A stretch of DNA of 49,926 nucleotides, from positions 1-49,926 of the forward strand of contig JBDTBU010000378.1 of NCBI GenBank assembly GCA_039923935.1. Direction: 5' to 3'. This DNA is from Paraktedonobacter sp039923935. GTDB lineage: Bacteria; Chloroflexota; Ktedonobacteria; Ktedonobacterales; Ktedonobacteraceae. Every line of letters starts with the position of its first letter. The first letter of the stretch is position 1. A program made the translations under genes and the position numbers. Shown piece by piece: positions 43,256-49,926 of this stretch. Below the pieces are notes generated by a model that had not been told where the DNA came from, searched no databases, and saw only the letters and a program-made list of their open reading frames with translations.

Positions 43256-44103
43256 GGAACCAACTCCTCCGCGATGGCTTCTTCAGTCAAGGCTAAAGGT
43301 GAAATGGGAACACCGGCAGCACGCAAACGAGCGGCTAGTTCCAACGGTTCGGGTATTGCCAATTTTAACGCACGTAGGCGGTCCAGATCGGCGAAAATCG
43401 TCGCGGGCGGTCCCTGCATTACAACGCGTCCCTGCTCCATGACTAGTACGCGCTCGGCCAGCACGGCCTCTTCCAGCAGATGGGTCACATGCATGATAGT
43501 CAGACCGTACTCGTGCTGTAATTGGTGTAGTAGTGTCACGATCTCCTGGCGCGAAAGTGGATCGAGCTGCGAAGTGGCCTCGTCGGCAATGATGCAGCGT
43601 GGACGTAGGGCTAGCACGCCCGCGATAGCCAGACGTTGACGTTGACCGCCGGAGAGACGTTGGGGCGACTGTTGGCGCAAAGATGCGAGGCCCACAGCTT
43701 CCAACGCGGCGTCCACCCGTTCGACAATCAGCGGGGCTGGCAGGCCGCGTACACTCAAGGCCCAAGCCACGTCATCTTCAACAATCGTCGCAATAATCTG
43801 GTTATCGGGTTGCTGGAAAATCATGCCCACAATATCTCGCACGTGGCGCTGTACAGGCACTTCGCGTGTATCCATTCCAGCGACCAGCACGCGTCCAGTA
43901 TCGGGGATAATCAGGGCATTGCAGTGGCGGGCTAGGGTCGATTTGCCACTGCCGTTGTGTCCTAAAATCGCCAGATATTCGCCCTCGCGTACTTGCAGAT
44001 CGAGTTGACATAATGCTGGTTGCGCTTTCGTCTGGCTGAGTCCTCTGTGTGGATAGGTATAGCTGACCTGCTGAAAATCAATCAGTGGAGTCGCGGTTAT
44101 CAT
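43252..44103 (-). CDS. ECF transporter ATPase subunit (first ATPase)
   Basis: A 283-residue ABC ATPase. LGHNGSGKST (Walker A), MIFQQPDNQIIATIVEDDVAWA (EcfA1-type Q-loop), LSGGQRQRLAIAG, IIADEATSQLD and HVTHLLEEA are intact. The frame is open to 44172, but the ATG at 44103 has GGAGG upstream and overlaps the S gene stop by ATGA (44100-44103), so I chose it. It forms one operon with the S gene, the second ATPase and probably ecfT. Confidence 0.94.
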   Translation of the reverse strand: MITATPLIDFQQVSYTYPHRGLSQTKAQPALCQLDLQVREGEYLAILGHNGSGKSTLARHCNALIIPDTGRVLVAGMDTREVPVQRHVRDIVGMIFQQPDNQIIATIVEDDVAWALSVRGLPAPLIVERVDAALEAVGLASLRQQSPQRLSGGQRQRLAIAGVLALRPRCIIADEATSQLDPLSRQEIVTLLHQLQHEYGLTIMHVTHLLEEAVLAERVLVMEQGRVVMQGPPATIFADLDRLRALKLAIPEPLELAARLRAAGVPISPLALTEEAIAEELVP

Positions 44104-45005
44104 GTTTTGCGTGCCTCCGTCGCTAAGCGGCGTTGGTGCCAACGGGCCATATTCAGGCGGCGTATCTCGCACTTGAGGTTATACAATAGCGGCAGTCTGA
44201 GGAGTACTCGCCGGGGTACAGGCTGCATCATTTTTAAGACGAGCCAATAGAGCGTGCCTTCCAGACGATGGCCTGGGAACGGGCGCACCGGGTAACCCAG
44301 CAACCGCAGGAAGAAGTTGGTAATCCAATAGACCACAATGACCACAGGGGTGCAGAATATGCACGCGAACAGGTAGAGCAGAAGCAGCCAGTTTTGGAAA
44401 CCCCATTGCATAAACCGGTCAAGCAACGGAAAAAGTGTCTGCTGCCAGAAACCACCCAGCCATATCCAGTGGAACACCAGGGCAAGCAGAGGCACAAAGG
44501 AATGGTACGCTTGACGCAGACCATGAAGCAGTGAGGCTGGTCCACCCGCTAGGAGAGAAGCGAACAGGCTAACCGACCAGAGCGCCACAGCACCACACAG
44601 CACCCCCAACAAGATCGTCAGCAAGTGGTGCAAACGATGGCGCATTGTCAGGCCCAGAAAGAGGCCCGCACCAGCCTCTAGCAACAACAGAGGCGCTCCA
44701 CCGGGGCCAAGCACAATGCTGATAATAAACAGTGAAACGCACAAGCTCATGCAGCCCACATACAGGCCGCGCCGCAAGACCAAGAGCGCGAATACAACCG
44801 GCACCAGCAGCCGTAGGAAGTCTCCTCCCACCGGCAGATATTTAATAAGCAACTGAAATACCACGCCAATATCCGCCAGCAGTGCGCCCTCAGCGATCTC
44901 GATGGCGCTCAACCTGCGTGCTTGCCACCTGAGAACTGCGCGTTTAGGCGGCAGCGTGGACGTGTCTGCAATACTTCTAACAGTTTCCTGTGCGTCTTCA
45001 ATCAT
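44100..45005 (-). CDS. probable ECF substrate-binding (S) subunit, DUF2232-like
   Basis: A 301-residue membrane protein with about six hydrophobic helices. The N-terminal stretch RLSAIEIAEGALLADIGVVFQLLIKYLP is like DUF2232/S-component proteins. Being first in an operon with two EcfA ATPases and EcfT, it is the natural S component. Its ligand is unknown: I recognise none of the named vitamin-specific families (RibU, ThiT, BioY, FolT), and the upstream 300 bases show no vitamin riboswitch I know. Confidence 0.8.
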   Translation of the reverse strand: MIEDAQETVRSIADTSTLPPKRAVLRWQARRLSAIEIAEGALLADIGVVFQLLIKYLPVGGDFLRLLVPVVFALLVLRRGLYVGCMSLCVSLFIISIVLGPGGAPLLLLEAGAGLFLGLTMRHRLHHLLTILLGVLCGAVALWSVSLFASLLAGGPASLLHGLRQAYHSFVPLLALVFHWIWLGGFWQQTLFPLLDRFMQWGFQNWLLLLYLFACIFCTPVVIVVYWITNFFLRLLGYPVRPFPGHRLEGTLYWLVLKMMQPVPRRVLLRLPLLYNLKCEIRRLNMARWHQRRLATEARKT

Positions 45006-45307
45006 GCATATGCTCGCATCCGTTTTCTTTTTATTTTACCAGATGAGTGAGATTTTTCGTGGCCATAATCGAACCGTATATTACCCGAACATCGCGCAAA
45101 ATGCTTGCACCTGAGTGCAGTTTACCATACACTCGCAGTTCTGAACGCTGCCGTTTTTTCTGTGTATTTGACGAAACAGGCAATTCTCGTTACAATCTCA
45201 TATAACGAAGAAAAGGACCGGGTAAAGTCAGAGCAACGTATGTGCTACCTGTGTTGCACGATTTTCTCCTGGCGAAATAGAACAGTTGTGAGGAAGCAGA
45301 TTCGCTT
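45006..45307. other. divergent region between the ECF operon and the mannose-1-phosphate guanylyltransferase gene
   Basis: 302 bases. It contains the clear rightward promoter at 45168-45196. I could not place the leftward ECF promoter and see no recognised riboswitch for vitamins or metals. Confidence 0.5.
45168..45196 (+). promoter_or_regulatory. promoter of the mannose-1-phosphate guanylyltransferase gene
   Basis: TTGACG (45168-45173), 17 bases, TACAAT (45191-45196), 111 bases before the ATG. Confidence 0.7.
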
Positions 45308-46372
45308 ATGAAGCATCTCAACGTTGTGATCCTGGCCGGTGGAAGTGGAACGCGTCTCTGGCCATTAAGTACTCCCAGTTTTCCCAAACAATTTTTGCCG
45401 CTCCCCAATGGGAACAGTATGATCCAGGAGACGCTAGCCAGGGTTGCGCCGCTGGTCACGCCCGAACAGTCCTGGGTTGTCACAGGTCGCAGCATGGCGG
45501 GGTTGGTGCATGAGCACCTGCCAACGCTTTTACACGACCACCTGCTAGGTGAGCCGATGGGACGCAATTCCGCGCCAGCTATCGCCTGGATCGCAGCAAC
45601 GATAGCGCGTCGCGATCCTGATGGCGTGATGGTCAGTCTCGCCGCCGACCATGTGATTACAAAGGTAGAAGCTCTTCAACAAGCTTTGAAGCTCGCCTAT
45701 CAAGTAGCTGAGCAAGGGCATCTGGTCGCACTGGGTATCAAGCCGACGACCCCTGAGACTGGTTATGGCTACATTCGCTATGCGGCACAAATGGTCGAGG
45801 GCTGCGAGCATCGGGCATTTTGTGGCGAGAGCTTTGTGGAGAAGCCTGATCGCGCCACTGCGCAGAGCTATTTGGATGATGGACACTACGTTTGGAATAG
45901 CAGTATGTTTATCTGGCAGGTCAAGAGCATTCTGCGCGAAATGCGTACGCACTTGCCGGAGATGATGCAAAAAATCGATCTGATCGTCGCTGCTATGGGT
46001 ACGCCTAATGAGCAGGCAGTTCTGAACGAGATCTGGCCGACGCTCCAATCTGTCTCGATTGATTATGGCATTATGGAGAAGGTTGGTCAGTTTACGGTCA
46101 TCCCTACCGATATTGGTTGGAACGATGTGGGCAACTGGGAGCAGTATGGTGCACTCTTCCCCTCAGATGACCAGGGAGTGAAACGCGTGGGGGTACATGA
46201 GGATTTGGGGAGCCAGAATATCTTCGTGTATAACAACACTGCCCGTCAGATTTTCACCATTGGCTTAGAAGATGTTGTGGTAGTGGAAATGGAAGATAAA
46301 ACGGTGATTTGCCATCTCAGCGATGTTCAACGTGTCAAAGAGATTGCCGAGAAACAGAACAAAAAAGCATAA
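45308..46372 (+). CDS. manC: mannose-1-phosphate guanylyltransferase
   Basis: Makes GDP-mannose from mannose-1-phosphate and GTP, the donor for mannosylated glycans and lipids. The 354-residue single-domain form has VVILAGGSGTRLWPLSTPSFPKQFLPL (nucleotide binding and catalytic), GEPMGRNSAPAIA, VSLAADHVI, GYGYIRY and FVEKPDRATAQ. It lacks the C-terminal isomerase domain of the long ManC/AlgA type. It has its own promoter and is followed by a palindrome; a GT2 gene lies further downstream. The symbol refers to activity rather than to a specific orthologue. Confidence 0.94.
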   Translation: MKHLNVVILAGGSGTRLWPLSTPSFPKQFLPLPNGNSMIQETLARVAPLVTPEQSWVVTGRSMAGLVHEHLPTLLHDHLLGEPMGRNSAPAIAWIAATIARRDPDGVMVSLAADHVITKVEALQQALKLAYQVAEQGHLVALGIKPTTPETGYGYIRYAAQMVEGCEHRAFCGESFVEKPDRATAQSYLDDGHYVWNSSMFIWQVKSILREMRTHLPEMMQKIDLIVAAMGTPNEQAVLNEIWPTLQSVSIDYGIMEKVGQFTVIPTDIGWNDVGNWEQYGALFPSDDQGVKRVGVHEDLGSQNIFVYNNTARQIFTIGLEDVVVVEMEDKTVICHLSDVQRVKEIAEKQNKKA

Positions 46373-46375
46373 AAA

Positions 46376-46441
46376 AGCAGAAAAATCGAGTAGTTGGGCG
46401 AAAAAATGCACTGTTTCACCCAACTACTCGATTTTTCTGCT
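46376..46441 (+). terminator. 28-bp palindrome after manC
   Basis: 28-base arms (AGCAGAAAAATCGAGTAG...) around a 10-base loop with a single mismatch. It begins 3 bases after the manC stop. The stem contains A5 and T5 runs near its base, and its last base is the first of the TATAAT of the next gene's promoter. Confidence 0.8.
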
Positions 46442-46446
46442 ATAAT
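46438..46446 (+). promoter_or_regulatory. extended -10 promoter of the GGT gene
   Basis: TGCTATAAT, 60 bases before the ATG at 46506; it overlaps the 3' arm of the preceding hairpin. No clear -35. Confidence 0.6.
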
Positions 46447-46505
46447 AGCTACTGTAGAAGAATCGCTCGTTGTAGAACCCCTGAAAAAAGAAGGAGCTTA
46501 TCACG

Positions 46506-48161
46506 ATGCTCTCCGAACAATCATCTTTTGCCCCTCACGGTATGGTCGCTTGTGCGCACTATCTGGCTACTCAGGCTGGCGTGCAGATCTTGACCCAAGG
46601 AGGGAACGCTATTGATGCCGCTATCGCCGCCAATGCGGTAATGACTGTGGTCTATCCAATGACCTGTTCAGCTGGCGGCGACCTCTTTATGCTGATCTGG
46701 GATGCGAAAACACAGCAGGTGCTTGCGCTGAATGGCAGCGGACGTGCACCGCAAGGTATGACCCCGGAGTACTTCGCAGCCAAGGGCATGGCGCAGATTC
46801 CACAGCGTGGCCCGCTTTCCATTAATGTCCCTGGTGCGGTGCATGGCTGGTTTGAAGCATTAGAACGCTTTGGTTCGCTCACACCAGAGCAGGTTTTCGC
46901 CCCAGCTATCGCACTGGCTGAAGACGGTATGCCAGCTTCCGCCAAGGTCAGCCGGGCACTTGAGTATTCGTCTCCCTTGCTGAAACAATGGGAGAGTGGC
47001 GCGGCGACGTATCTGCCCAATGGACGCGCTCCCAAACCCGGCGAGTTGCTACGCCAGCCCAACCTGGCCCGTACCTATCGACTGTTGGCCCGCGAGGGAC
47101 GCGACGCCTTCTATCATGGCCCCATCGGGCGGACTATTGCAGAATACGTCCAGCGTTGTGGCGGCGTGCTGAGCGTCGAGGATTTGGCAAAGCATCGCAC
47201 TGATTGGGTTGCGCCGCTCTCGACAACTTATCGCGGCTACGATGTCTACGAGTTCCCACCCAACACGCAGGGTCTAGTCGCGCTGGAAATGCTCAATATC
47301 TTGGAAGGGTACGATCTCAAAAAACTAGGTTATCAGAGTGCGGAATACCTGCACTTGTTGCTTGAGGCGAAAAAGCTGGCCTTCGATGATCGCGATACCT
47401 ATATCTCTGATCCGACGTTTGTGGATGTGCCTGTTGAGCGCCTGATTAGCAAAGCCTACGCGGAAGAGCGTCGGGCGCACATTCGTATGGAACGAGCCAT
47501 GCCCTATATTATGGGTGAATTGGAAAAAGACGGGGATACGATGTACCTCTGTACCGCAGACAACCAGGGCAACGTCGTCTCGTTGATCCAAAGCCTGTAC
47601 ATGGGCATTGGTAGCGGCGTGATTGGCGGTGATACTGGGGTCGCGCTGCACAATCGTGGCTCGTACTTCTCGCTGGACCCGCGCCACGCCAATTACCTGC
47701 AACCAGGCAAGCGCACGATGCACACGCTGATGCCCGGCATGGTCTTACGTGATGGCAAGCCGTATATGTCGATTGGCACGATGGGTGGCGACGCTCAACC
47801 ACCGATCCATGTGCAATTGCTTACTGCCATGCTCGACTTCGGTCTGAGCGCACAGCAGGCCATCTCCGCCCCGCGCTGGCATAGTGGACGCATGAAACTT
47901 GGCGAGAACCCCGGTTTCTTGCCAGGCCAACGAGATGTCGATGAGCAGATGGGACCAGGGATCGTCGAGATGGTGGTGCTTGAGAATCGCTTTCCAGAGG
48001 GTATTCCTGAGCAGTTGCGACAACTCGGCCATTCTATTAGCGAGGTTGGTCCATTAGATGACTCGATGGGTCATGCCCAAGCCATCGTGCTGCATCCAGA
48101 GGACTACGGTTTTGAGGGCGCTGCCGATCCCCGTTGCGATGGTTTGGCTTTGGGCTACTAA
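46506..48161 (+). CDS. gamma-glutamyltransferase-family protein (YwrD-like)
   Basis: An Ntn-hydrolase of 551 residues that self-cleaves into two subunits and would transfer or hydrolyse gamma-glutamyl groups. GGNAIDAAIAANAVMTVVYPMTCSAGGDLFMLIWD opens the large subunit. The small subunit should start at the Thr of KDGDTMYLCTADNQGNVVSL; in E. coli GGT the corresponding sequence is TTHYSVVD, so the nucleophile Thr is kept and the next Thr is Met. GGDAQPPIHVQLLTAMLDFG is the C-terminal signature. There is no signal peptide, so it is probably cytosolic, unlike the secreted enzyme. AAGGAG precedes the ATG. Confidence 0.92.
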   Translation: MLSEQSSFAPHGMVACAHYLATQAGVQILTQGGNAIDAAIAANAVMTVVYPMTCSAGGDLFMLIWDAKTQQVLALNGSGRAPQGMTPEYFAAKGMAQIPQRGPLSINVPGAVHGWFEALERFGSLTPEQVFAPAIALAEDGMPASAKVSRALEYSSPLLKQWESGAATYLPNGRAPKPGELLRQPNLARTYRLLAREGRDAFYHGPIGRTIAEYVQRCGGVLSVEDLAKHRTDWVAPLSTTYRGYDVYEFPPNTQGLVALEMLNILEGYDLKKLGYQSAEYLHLLLEAKKLAFDDRDTYISDPTFVDVPVERLISKAYAEERRAHIRMERAMPYIMGELEKDGDTMYLCTADNQGNVVSLIQSLYMGIGSGVIGGDTGVALHNRGSYFSLDPRHANYLQPGKRTMHTLMPGMVLRDGKPYMSIGTMGGDAQPPIHVQLLTAMLDFGLSAQQAISAPRWHSGRMKLGENPGFLPGQRDVDEQMGPGIVEMVVLENRFPEGIPEQLRQLGHSISEVGPLDDSMGHAQAIVLHPEDYGFEGAADPRCDGLALGY

Positions 48162-48188
48162 TTTCCAGAACATCCCGGCTCATTTCTG

Positions 48189-48197
48189 TGGTATAAT
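48189..48197 (+). promoter_or_regulatory. extended -10 promoter of the GT2 gene
   Basis: TGGTATAAT, 149 bases before the chosen ATG. No clear -35. Confidence 0.6.
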
Positions 48198-48199
48198 GG

Positions 48200-48241
48200 T
48201 TCTCGCTCCAATCAACTGTCGTGGTTGCATCGGAGCGAGAA
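48200..48241 (+). promoter_or_regulatory. leader hairpin of the GT2 gene
   Basis: TTCTCGCTCC (48200-48209) pairs with GGAGCGAGAA (48232-48241); inside, CAAC and GTTG can also pair. It starts at the likely transcription start of the promoter at 48189, so the message would begin with this structure. The function (stability, attenuation or DNA-level operator) is unknown. Confidence 0.6.
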
Positions 48242-48345
48242 ACAGCCGATAATTTGTTGCATGGATAGCATACACAAACAGCCAGAAACCGTATCGATGT
48301 TTTGGCTGAGTGGTAGTGCGTTGCGTTGAAGGAGGAAGTCGAGAC

Positions 48346-49371
48346 ATGACTACACGCCCAGTTCGCCACAGTATTCCCGCAGATATACTGGCACTTTCGC
48401 ATGAGCGCGACCAATTGCGCAAACGCGGTCAGTATGATCGAGCAGACACCCTGAAAAAGCTGATTGAGGACGCTGGCTACAGCATTAAAGATAATCCACG
48501 GGGAGCACATCTGGGCATTTTGCCTAACGTCGAGATCGATGGCACGTCGTATCGCACGGCCCGCCAAGTTCCATCGCTGCTCAACGAGAGCGATACATGC
48601 CTGTTTTCTGTGCAAATTCTGGCGAGTAACTGCTGTGCAGAGGCTCGCCGTTGTGTCGAGAGCGTGTTTCGTCATGCTGGTACGCAAGCCGTCGAGGTCA
48701 TTCTGATCGACAATTCCTCGCAAGATGAACTGGACTCTTGGGCCAGGGAGTATCAACGTGAAATCGCCCTCATGCATTTTATACATATCACGCGTGTAAT
48801 GGGTGCAGCTGAAGCTCACAACCTTGGTTTGCAACAGAGCCGGGGACGTTTTATCTTACAACTCGATCCCAGCCTGGAACTGACTGGCGATATCTTCACG
48901 CCTCTGGCCCAATTGCTGGAAAACGTCGAGATTGGCATCACCGGTCCGCGTGGTTTGCACACTGACGATCTGCGCCACTTTGCAGAGAGCGAAGAGGATG
49001 AGGTCGAAGCCATCGATGGCTCCTGCATGGCCTTTCAGCGCAAACTGCTCAAGCAAACTGGCCTCTTCGACGATGCCTATCGCTACCCCACTTATATGGA
49101 TATCGATTTCAACTTCACTGTACGCGAGGGCGGTTTGCAAGCCAGGGTAGCGCGTGATTTGCCGTTGACTCGTCATGCGGCTCTGCCTCACCCCACGCGC
49201 TCCGACGAGCAAACCGCACGCCTGAACAAGCGCAACTTCTACCGCTTCCTGGAACGCTGGGGAGACCGCGAAGATCTGCTGCTAAACGGCATTGAGGACG
49301 ACGAAGACGAGTATGACGACGAAGATGAGGACGATGAGGGTGACGACGAAGATGGGGATGAAGAAGAGTAG
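48346..49371 (+). CDS. family-2 glycosyltransferase with CysRS-like N-terminus and acidic tail
   Basis: A 341-residue protein. Residues about 8-60 (ALSHERDQLRKRGQYDRADT, KKLIEDAGYSIKDNPRGAHL) match the C-terminal helical segment of cysteinyl-tRNA synthetase, which has the same R-x-R/K, AD-x-(I/L)-(R/K) and GxxxxD spacing. Residues about 85-310 are a GT-A/GT2 fold: EVILIDNSSQDELDSW, AEAHNLGLQQSRGRFILQLDPS and YMDIDFNFTVREGG. The last about 25 residues are almost pure Asp/Glu. The ATG at 48346 is preceded by GGAGGAAG; an earlier frame opening at 48310 is unsupported. The substrate is unknown; manC upstream may supply GDP-mannose, but that is inference. Confidence 0.85.
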   Translation: MTTRPVRHSIPADILALSHERDQLRKRGQYDRADTLKKLIEDAGYSIKDNPRGAHLGILPNVEIDGTSYRTARQVPSLLNESDTCLFSVQILASNCCAEARRCVESVFRHAGTQAVEVILIDNSSQDELDSWAREYQREIALMHFIHITRVMGAAEAHNLGLQQSRGRFILQLDPSLELTGDIFTPLAQLLENVEIGITGPRGLHTDDLRHFAESEEDEVEAIDGSCMAFQRKLLKQTGLFDDAYRYPTYMDIDFNFTVREGGLQARVARDLPLTRHAALPHPTRSDEQTARLNKRNFYRFLERWGDREDLLLNGIEDDEDEYDDEDEDDEGDDEDGDEEE

Positions 49372-49390
49372 TTAGAGTAGAGAGGGGTAG

Positions 49391-49428
49391 AACGAGGCTG
49401 GATGTGATATATCGTATCCAGCCTCGTT
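49391..49428. terminator. palindrome between the GT2 and metal-permease genes
   Basis: AACGAGGCTGGAT and its complement (13-bp perfect stem), with an inner part GTGATATATCGT that also pairs with two wobbles. It lies between convergent genes, 19 bases after the GT2 stop and 16 from the leftward stop. Confidence 0.75.
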
Positions 49429-49444
49429 GTCGTTATTTGCACTC

Positions 49445-49926
49445 TCAATGCCCGCGTCCCGGTAGTGTGCTATACTCGTTGCAGGGATGGCAAGATGCGT
49501 GTGCTTGTACCTGCTCGCGGTGCGAGGCACGCAGGCGTTTGAGCGGCAATGAGACAAAGTAGCAGAGCGCTGCTAGGGCCGAGATAAAGAAGCCAACCGG
49601 TACATGGCGTCCGGGACCGACAAAGGCCAATGTCAACCCGCCCCAGGTGATGAGCAGGCCCAGTGTGACTGAGAGTACGAGCGAGGTGACTGGACGGCGC
49701 GTCAGGCGCAGAGCAGTGGTAGCGGGTGCGATCAGCAAGGCTAGCACGAGCAACGCACCCACAACGAGCACTGCCTCAGCCGTAGTGATGGCGAGTAGAA
49801 CGAGAAACAGCATTGAGAGTAGGCGTACGGGTACACCACGCGTTTGAGCAACCTCTGGATCTATCGAGGCGAAGAGGAGAGGCCGGAAGAGCACGCTAAG
49901 TAGGAGTAAGGTGATAATTCCGCTAG
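49445..49926 (-). CDS. metal-ion ABC transporter permease (ZnuB/TroC family), partial
   Basis: The C-terminal 160 residues of an ABC-3-type membrane permease for zinc or manganese import. FASIDPEVAQTRGVPVRLLS is the conserved family loop, then AITTAEAVLVVGALLVLALLIAPAT and RRPVTSLVLSVTLGLLITWGGL are membrane helices. The start lies beyond the window; a GTG at 49894 within the frame is internal, since the upstream codons (GIITLLLLSVLFRP) are clearly the preceding helix. A short soluble His/Cys-containing tail ends the protein. The partner ATPase and binding protein should lie beyond the edge. Confidence 0.92.
   Translation of the reverse strand, partial: SGIITLLLLSVLFRPLLFASIDPEVAQTRGVPVRLLSMLFLVLLAITTAEAVLVVGALLVLALLIAPATTALRLTRRPVTSLVLSVTLGLLITWGGLTLAFVGPGRHVPVGFFISALAALCYFVSLPLKRLRASHREQVQAHASCHPCNEYSTLPGRGH

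Noticed and set aside
20456..48275. Shared word GCATACACA near 20457, 26378 and 48268
   Set aside because: Only 9-12 bases match, in different contexts (two in hairpin arms, one in a leader). Too short to call a repeat without a genome-wide count.
49290..49368. The Asp/Glu-rich end of the GT2 protein as a frameshift artefact
   Set aside because: The frame is continuous with the conserved GT2 part and ends in a normal stop; GAC/GAT/GAA/GAG mixing looks like a real acidic tail.

Overview
The window most resembles a chromosome segment of a Ktedonobacteria-like member of the Chloroflexota. This is an inference from gene content and protein style: a bacterial F420 pathway with a separate FbiB-type reductase, a large TPR-CHAT protein, a MurJ with a long Pro/Gln-rich tail, cobalt-type ECF transporters, lipoproteins typical of a single-membrane cell, and moderate GC. 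No 16S rRNA or other decisive marker is present. Most of the window is housekeeping and metabolic DNA in short operons. Several single genes have unusual architectures.

Layout. 1-2220 (-): ABC exporter half-transporter with a C-terminal FHA domain, cut by the window edge. 2698-6454 (+): efflux operon with a double-headed TetR regulator, a 14-TM MFS pump, a HlyD-type adaptor and a small membrane coiled-coil protein. 6712-7881 (+): aminotransferase. 8060-8130 (+): tRNA-Gln. 8276-12116 (+): glmU, CNNM/CorC protein and HMG-CoA lyase-like gene. 12166-14666 (-): S41 protease and infC, the latter starting at AUU. 15030-16316 (+): GH3 lipoprotein. 16399-20047 (-): F420 operon cofE, nitroreductase, cofD, cofC and a PPOX-fold flavin/F420 protein. 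20544-24932 (-): aconitase interrupted by a 517-residue LAGLIDADG intein. 25397-28412: aldo/keto reductase (+), then an M20 peptidase and a PH-like membrane protein (-). 28523-31696 (+): GGDEF remnant, VOC protein and S9 peptidase. 31860-36307: an HTH-like protein (+), a convergent TPR-CHAT caspase-like protein (-), and a decayed copy of the HTH-like gene with its leader (+). 36372-39961: DUF4352-like lipoprotein (+) and MurJ (-). 40338-45005: UBP zinc finger (+), then a dual-specificity phosphatase and a complete ECF transporter (-). 45308-49371 (+): mannose-1-phosphate guanylyltransferase, gamma-glutamyltransferase-like protein and a GT2 protein with a CysRS-like N-terminus and an acidic tail. 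49445-49926 (-): partial metal-ion ABC permease.

Shared architecture. Nearly every operon end carries a long, often near-perfect intergenic palindrome (stems of roughly 7 to 36 bp), mostly without a clear U-tract; convergent pairs usually share one. Several promoters are readable: TTGACW with 17-bp spacing, or an extended TGnTATAAT.

Best candidates for a second look: the aconitase intein inserted exactly at an iron-sulfur ligand cysteine; the TPR-CHAT/HTH-like locus with a duplicated leader; the ABC-FHA fusion; the double-HTH TetR; the CysRS-like/GT2/acidic-tail protein; the S41 protease lacking the usual catalytic lysine; and the operon-end palindromes.
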